Source of the DNA: Planctomycetota bacterium
GTDB lineage: Bacteria > Planctomycetota > Planctomycetia > Pirellulales > Lacipirellulaceae
Reading direction: 5' to 3'
Assembly (NCBI GenBank): GCA_022614705.1
Contig: JAKEIB010000072.1
Coordinates: forward strand, 1-7,638
DNA length: 7,638 nt
Below, piece by piece: positions 4,351 to 7,638 of this stretch (positions are counted from its first letter, which is position 1; each line of letters starts with the position of its first letter). The notes beneath the pieces were generated by a model, which made no database searches, had not been told where the DNA came from, and worked only from the letters and a program-made list of their open reading frames with translations. The translations under genes and the position numbers were made by a program.

Positions 4351-5607
4351 TCATGAGGGAACCGGGACACGAAACGAGTCTGAAGGTTCGGTGGACCCGG
4401 AGTCCGCGGCGACGGTGGCCACGTCGCCGAGGATGAGCGACGCGCGCTTCCATTCGCTATCGGGGATGTCGTGTCCGTTCGGTAAGAAGATCGTTTCGGC
4501 AAGCCACGGTGCGGACCTCGGTTGATCGCTTGACGATTGCTTTGGCGCACCAACTACGATCAGGCTTGATCGGCTGGTGGCGTCGAACCCGGCCCGCTGC
4601 AGCGCGGCGAGAACTTCGTCCGTGTTGGCGACGCGCAGCGGCATCACCCAATACGTGTGCGTTTCGTTCTGTCCGCCGACAACCATTCCGGGTGGCAGTA
4701 GGTCGACAAGCTGATTGCCGCGGGCCGTGCGGCGGCGCAGGCGCGGTCCGCCGCGCGAATCGAAAGTCGCCAGGCGATGCTGAAGCACGCGCACCAACGC
4801 GGAACACGGCTGGCGGCGAATCTGTTGGAAGAACTCGGCGCCGGGAAACGAGTGGGCCGCGTTGCCGAATTTCCGGTCGTAATCGGCGCCGCAAAGGCGG
4901 TACGCGCGCACGAGCACACCGTACACCCACGGCCAGCATAACACGCGAAACGACGCGTATTTTGCCAGCCGTGACAGATACGCGCGGTGCGACTGCACCG
5001 GATACGATTGGTGCAGCTCGGCCATTTGCGTACGCACGGCCGCATCGCGAATGCGAAGCACGGCGCTGCCAAGTGCGGTCGCAGTCTTGATCGGACCGAA
5101 ACTGAACAGGCTGCAATCCGATTCGTCGTGCCCCGCATATTCGCGGCCAACAAATGCCTGGGCGCAATCTTCCACCACGAGCAAGTCGTGCTGCCGGGCC
5201 ATACGGATGATCGGCTCCATGTCGATCCGCGCGCCGAACAGATGGGCCACGAGGATCGCGCGCGTGCGCGGCGTGATCGCCCGTTCAAGCTCATCGAGCG
5301 ACGGTTCGAGTCGATCGGCATCGACCGCGACCGGCACGGCGACCAGGCCGTGGTGTTCGATGATGCGGACCATGTCGGGGATCGTCACGCCCGACACAAG
5401 TATCTCGCTGCCCGGCGGCAGGTTGAGCGTGGTCAGGAAAAGATCCCAGCCGGTGCGTACGGAGAGCGTCACGAGTGCTTCGCGCGGCGAAATCCAATCG
5501 GCCGCGACGACTTCCTCGTCATCCGGCGGGGACTTCGGCGACAGCACGCATCGCAGACCATAAAAAAAGTCGCGCCAACCGATGTCCAACTGCTTGCGCG
5601 GCCACAT
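4351..5607 (-). CDS. DegT/DnrJ/EryC1/StrS-family PLP aminotransferase
   Basis: A 418-aa protein from ATG 5607, or 431 aa from GTG 5646. It has fold type I PLP-enzyme layout: a large-domain start around ISPREALVTLSVRTGWDLFL, then ILVAHLFGARIDMEPIIRMARQHDLLVVEDCAQAF, with the Asp of VEDCAQA (residue 147) expected to contact the PLP ring nitrogen. Next comes SLFSFGPIKTATALGSAVL, whose Lys (residue 174) is the probable Schiff-base lysine. A C-terminal small domain follows (THTYWVMPLRVANTDEVLAALQRAGFDAT). The family usually transaminates nucleotide-activated keto-sugars in antibiotic, LPS or capsule pathways. No sugar-pathway gene is beside it, so the substrate is unknown. The ATG start is preferred because GGAG lies 11 bases upstream. 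The C-terminal tail is Ser/Pro-rich. It is convergent with the 4011 gene and divergent from the reductase. Confidence 0.88.
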   Translation of the reverse strand: MWPRKQLDIGWRDFFYGLRCVLSPKSPPDDEEVVAADWISPREALVTLSVRTGWDLFLTTLNLPPGSEILVSGVTIPDMVRIIEHHGLVAVPVAVDADRLEPSLDELERAITPRTRAILVAHLFGARIDMEPIIRMARQHDLLVVEDCAQAFVGREYAGHDESDCSLFSFGPIKTATALGSAVLRIRDAAVRTQMAELHQSYPVQSHRAYLSRLAKYASFRVLCWPWVYGVLVRAYRLCGADYDRKFGNAAHSFPGAEFFQQIRRQPCSALVRVLQHRLATFDSRGGPRLRRRTARGNQLVDLLPPGMVVGGQNETHTYWVMPLRVANTDEVLAALQRAGFDATSRSSLIVVGAPKQSSSDQPRSAPWLAETIFLPNGHDIPDSEWKRASLILGDVATVAADSGSTEPSDSFRVPVPS

Positions 5608-5773
5608 GGAACGAGATGCTCCGTGGATCAAAAGGTCGCCCGACACTTATTCGATCGGACGTCAGCAACCTTGCATTCGAGCCGAAGAGGGAAACCTGAC
5701 AGATCGTCATCCTACACGAACGGGCCTCGATTATTTTCAAGAATCTTTCCGGCAATGCGCGCCCTGAAAACAA

Positions 5774-5796
5774 AGCGGCCAAAACTCGGGGCCGCT
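5774..5796. terminator. GC-rich hairpin, possible terminator
   Basis: AGCGGCC (5774-5780) and GGCCGCT (5790-5796) form a perfect 7-bp stem with a 9-base loop. On the + strand it is followed by CGTGTTTTCAAG, and on the - strand by TTGTTTTCAG, so T-runs are weak and interrupted on both sides. It sits between two divergent genes, so neither known transcript would need it here. It could end an unannotated small transcript or be a structural site. Confidence 0.35.
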
Positions 5797-5865
5797 CGTG
5801 TTTTCAAGTTGTTTTTAACCTTCACGCGACCTTCATGCTAGCTCTGCTAGAATTTAACCGATGCC

Positions 5866-5877
5866 ACAAGGCCTTGT
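5866..5877. promoter_or_regulatory. Perfect 12-bp palindrome, candidate operator
   Basis: ACAAGGCCTTGT is its own reverse complement. It lies 34 bp upstream of the promoter-like pair at 5911-5938 and about 275 bp upstream of the reductase start. Dyads of this size commonly bind dimeric regulators, but no regulator can be named. Confidence 0.35.
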
Positions 5878-5910
5878 ATAGCAGCAGTTTACGACGCACA
5901 AGGAATTGCA

Positions 5911-5938
5911 TTGACTCGCCGTGCAAAGCGAGTAAGAT
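5911..5938 (+). promoter_or_regulatory. Candidate upstream promoter of the reductase gene
   Basis: TTGACT (5911-5916), 16 bp, TAAGAT (5933-5938). Within it is an inverted repeat ACTCGC (5914-5919) and GCGAGT (5928-5933) with an 8-base gap that overlaps both hexamers, an arrangement suited to an operator. Initiation here would start just before the first NrdR-like box. Confidence 0.45.
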
Positions 5939-5950
5939 TTCAAGCCGGAA

Positions 5951-5966
5951 CAACATCATATTGTGT
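5951..5966. promoter_or_regulatory. NrdR box 1 (candidate)
   Basis: CAACATCATATTGTGT agrees with 12 of 16 positions of the NrdR consensus acaCwAtATaTwGtgt, with the right half (ATATTGTGT) fully matched. Its start lies 31 bp from that of box 2, three helical turns, the cooperative spacing described for NrdR box pairs. It overlaps the -35 element TTGTGT (5961-5966). Confidence 0.7.
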
Positions 5967-5988
5967 CCAAACGGGCATCGGATACAAT
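5961..5988 (+). promoter_or_regulatory. Candidate proximal promoter overlapped by NrdR boxes
   Basis: TTGTGT (5961-5966), 16 bp, TACAAT (5983-5988). Box 1 covers the -35 element and box 2 covers the -10 element, so bound NrdR would exclude RNA polymerase. The predicted transcript begins near 5995 with a leader of about 155 nt. Confidence 0.5.
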
Positions 5989-5997
5989 AGGTTGTGG
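5982..5997. promoter_or_regulatory. NrdR box 2 (candidate)
   Basis: ATACAATAGGTTGTGG matches 12 of 16 consensus positions, including the CAATA left core and TTGTG right core. Only the central TA and outer bases differ. It overlaps the -10 element TACAAT. Paired with box 1, it lies upstream of a ribonucleotide reductase gene, the expected target of the NrdR repressor, which senses ATP/dATP. Confidence 0.72.
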
Positions 5998-6062
5998 TTT
6001 TGAGGGTTTTTTGCGGCCCGTTTTTCGGATTTTGGGCATTCGAGGCCCTAAATCTGGTGCCG

Positions 6063-6092
6063 CCCGCTCGGATCGGCCGATCTGATAGCGGG
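6063..6092 (+). promoter_or_regulatory. Strong hairpin in the reductase 5' leader
   Basis: CCCGCT (6063-6068) pairs with AGCGGG (6087-6092). Inside lies the perfect palindrome GATCGGCCGATC (6071-6082), forming an inner stem with a GGCC loop. The two stems are separated by a small internal loop. There is no T-run after it. It may be an mRNA-stability or translation-control element, or a DNA operator. Confidence 0.45.
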
Positions 6093-6137
6093 TGTGCACA
6101 AATGTTCACAATGGTAGGATGCCCCGGATTCTTGCGC

Positions 6138-6143
6138 AGGAGG
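6138..6143 (+). promoter_or_regulatory. Ribosome-binding site of nrdJ
   Basis: AGGAGG, a near-perfect Shine-Dalgarno 8 bases before ATG 6152. It decides this start over the in-frame ATG two codons later (6158). Confidence 0.85.
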
Positions 6144-6151
6144 ACGCCACG

Positions 6152-7638
6152 ATGGCCATGGTAGATACTCGTCACGCCAATTCTTCAACCAGTTCCGCCA
6201 CGAAACGATTCCACGGTCGGCTCAAAGTCGACGCCACATTCTGCTCGACCGACGTTGATGACCTGTTCGCGACCGTCGACTGGGAGGTCCGCAGCGCCCA
6301 GATCAAGGGCGAGAACGGCGAGCTGATCTTCGAGCAGACCAACTGCGAAGTGCCGTCGTTCTGGAGCCAGTTGGCCACCAACGTCATCTGCAGCAAGTAT
6401 TTCTACGGCGAGGTGAATACGCCGCAGCGCGAGTACAGCGTGCGTCAGTTGGTGCACCGCGTGGCCCGCACGATCGCCGATTGGGGTCTCGAGGACGGCT
6501 ATTTCGCCAGCGCGCAAGACGGCGAGCGGTTTTACCGCGAACTAGCCTGGCTCTGCCTGCATCAGCACGGGGCGTTCAATTCGCCCGTGTGGTTCAACGT
6601 CGGCTTGTACCATCAGTACGGAGTCAGCGGCGCGAAGTGCAACTGGCGCTGGGACGAACAGGCCCGCGACGTCGTGCAGCCGGAAAATCCGTACGAGTAT
6701 CCACAGGGCAGCGCGTGCTTCATCCAGCACGTGGCCGACAACATGGAAGACATCATGGAGCTCGCCCGCAGCGAGGCCATGCTGTTCAAGTTCGGCAGCG
6801 GCACGGGCACCGATCTTTCCACGCTGCGTTCGCACCGCGAGAAGCTGGCCGGCGGCGGCAAGCCCAGCGGCCCACTCTCGTTCATGCGCGTGTACGACCA
6901 GGTAGCGGCGGTCGTAAAGAGCGGCGGCAAGACTCGTCGCGCCGCCAAGATGCAATCGATAAAAGTCTGGCACCCAGACGTGATGGAATTCATCGAGTGC
7001 AAGTGGAAAGAAGAGAAGAAGGCCCGCGTACTGATCGAGAAGGGCGGCTACGAGTCGAACTTCAACGGCGAAGCTTATAGCTCGATCATGTTCCAGAACG
7101 CGAACCTCTCGGTCCGCGTGACGGACGACTTCATGCAGGCCGTCGAGAAGAACGAAGACTGGACGACGCATTGGGTCACCGACCCGAAGCAACCCGGCCC
7201 GACGTACCCGGCCCGCGAGATCGTCGACCGCATGGCCGATGCGGCGTGGCACTGCGGCGACCCGGGCGTGCAATACGACACGACGATCAACCGCTGGCAC
7301 ACCTGCCCCAACAGCGGTCGGATCAACGCGAGTAACCCGTGCTCCGAGTACATGTTCCTCGACGACACGGCCTGCAACCTGGCCAGCGTCAACCTCATGA
7401 AGTTCCGCAAGGCCGACGGCGCGTTCGACACCGAGCGCTTCCAGGCGGCCAGCCGGATCTTCTTCATCGCCCAGGAAATCCTGGTTGATCACGCCAGCTA
7501 CCCGACGCGGGACATCGCCCGCAACAGCCACCTGTTCCGCCCGCTCGGCCTCGGCTACTCGAACCTCGGCAGCCTGCTCATGTCGAGTGGCACGCCGTAC
7601 GACTCGGACGAGGCCCGCGGTGTGTGCGGCGCGGTCAC
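6152..7638 (+). CDS. nrdJ: Adenosylcobalamin-dependent (class II) ribonucleotide reductase, 3' end outside window
   Basis: Residues 1-495 of a class II ribonucleotide reductase, which makes deoxyribonucleotides from ribonucleotides using a radical generated from vitamin B12 coenzyme, without oxygen or a second subunit. The frame is open from ATG 6152 to the window edge. ATG 6152 follows AGGAGG (6138-6143) by 8 bases. Key residues visible are Cys189 (context GSACFI) and Cys408 (context TACNLASVNL), which fit the redox-active pair. The active-site motif NPCSE places Asn395, Cys397 (thiyl radical site) and Glu399. Substrate and phosphate loops appear as FGSGTGTDLSTLR and SGGKTRRAAKM. The N-terminus (GEVNTPQREYSVRQLVHRVARTIADWG, then FNSPVWFNVG) is characteristic of the NrdJ type. 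The missing part should hold the B12 domain and C-terminal Cys pair. Tandem NrdR boxes lie upstream. Confidence 0.96.
   Translation, partial: MAMVDTRHANSSTSSATKRFHGRLKVDATFCSTDVDDLFATVDWEVRSAQIKGENGELIFEQTNCEVPSFWSQLATNVICSKYFYGEVNTPQREYSVRQLVHRVARTIADWGLEDGYFASAQDGERFYRELAWLCLHQHGAFNSPVWFNVGLYHQYGVSGAKCNWRWDEQARDVVQPENPYEYPQGSACFIQHVADNMEDIMELARSEAMLFKFGSGTGTDLSTLRSHREKLAGGGKPSGPLSFMRVYDQVAAVVKSGGKTRRAAKMQSIKVWHPDVMEFIECKWKEEKKARVLIEKGGYESNFNGEAYSSIMFQNANLSVRVTDDFMQAVEKNEDWTTHWVTDPKQPGPTYPAREIVDRMADAAWHCGDPGVQYDTTINRWHTCPNSGRINASNPCSEYMFLDDTACNLASVNLMKFRKADGAFDTERFQAASRIFFIAQEILVDHASYPTRDIARNSHLFRPLGLGYSNLGSLLMSSGTPYDSDEARGVCGAV

Larger units (their letters stand above)
5608..6151. other. 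544-bp divergent intergenic regulatory region
   Basis: This lies between the aminotransferase start (- strand) and the ribonucleotide reductase start (+ strand). No convincing gene is seen. From left to right it holds a GC hairpin (5774-5796), a perfect 12-bp palindrome (5866-5877), a promoter-like pair with an internal inverted repeat (5911-5938), two NrdR-box-like sequences overlapping a second promoter-like pair (5951-5997), T-rich leader sequence, a strong leader hairpin (6063-6092), and the reductase Shine-Dalgarno AGGAGG (6138-6143). I found no good promoter for the aminotransferase gene. Confidence 0.6.

Noticed and set aside
4987..5841. A 284-codon open frame on the + strand
   Set aside because: It is antisense to the aminotransferase, with Arg/Asp/His-rich composition. 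The - strand frame has the PLP lysine and DCAQA motif.
6096..6117. TGCACAAATGTTCACAA as DnaA boxes or a third NrdR box
   Set aside because: Matches to the DnaA-box consensus are weak, and the NrdR match is poorer than that of the two boxes at 5951 and 5982 and not in helical phase that I could support.
5998..6151. Cobalamin riboswitch before the B12-dependent reductase
   Set aside because: The leader after the predicted start is only about 155 nt and no B12-box-like GCCACTG segment was found. NrdR boxes explain the control better.
6542..7531. A 329-codon open frame on the - strand
   Set aside because: It lies wholly opposite the ribonucleotide reductase, whose frame carries NPCSE and both redox Cys. 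The antisense translation is Val/Ala/Arg/Asp-rich with no recognisable motif, a shadow of GC-rich codon use.
1..7638. CRISPR arrays, tRNA or rRNA genes, insertion-sequence transposases
   Set aside because: No regularly spaced short repeats, no cloverleaf-like or rRNA-like segments, and no transposase or recombinase frame were seen on either strand.

Overview
The window reads as chromosomal DNA of a GC-rich Gram-negative bacterium, most likely a planctomycete of the Pirellulales type. The reasons are a PEP-CTERM (exosortase-sorted) protein, a B12-dependent class II ribonucleotide reductase, and small secreted or membrane proteins in planctomycete style. This placement is an inference from protein style, not a search result.

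Left part (1 to about 3036): this is best read as a stretch of integron gene-cassette array. Five unrelated genes (Cys-rich small protein, 3-TM membrane protein, PEP-CTERM protein, very basic small protein, 4-TM membrane protein) all lie on the + strand. Between them are four related 100-160 bp elements at 333-470, 816-962, 2077-2176 and 2508-2667. Each element looks like an attC recombination site. It starts at the stop codon of one gene, with a GCCTAAC-type 5' core in the best copies. It ends with a GTTAGGC-type 3' core preceded by a conserved CAACTGAGC-like box, and in three of four cases the next gene starts 10-24 bp later. No integrase gene is visible, so this may be the interior or distal end of an array, or a cluster of attC sites lacking an integrase. 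Three of the four elements also carry the same sigma70-like promoter pair (TTGGCG/T, exactly 17 bp, TATACT/TATGCT), which would make the next cassette independently transcribed.

Middle part (3037-4350): ordinary small genes follow. They are a secreted or anchored 94-aa protein, a VOC/glyoxalase-fold protein and a 101-aa protein of unknown function, with a 60-bp imperfect inverted repeat (3428-3487) between the first two. The VOC gene ends in GCCTAAC but has no partner core site, so it is not called a cassette.

Right part (4351-7638): a DegT/DnrJ/EryC1/StrS-type PLP aminotransferase lies on the - strand. It is divergent, across a 544-bp intergenic region, from a partial adenosylcobalamin-dependent ribonucleotide reductase on the + strand that runs off the window end. 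The intergenic region holds a hairpin, a perfect 12-bp palindrome, two candidate promoters and two NrdR-box-like sequences whose starts are 31 bp apart (three helical turns). The NrdR pair overlaps one promoter, which is the classical arrangement for NrdR repression of a ribonucleotide reductase gene. A further hairpin lies in the 5' leader.
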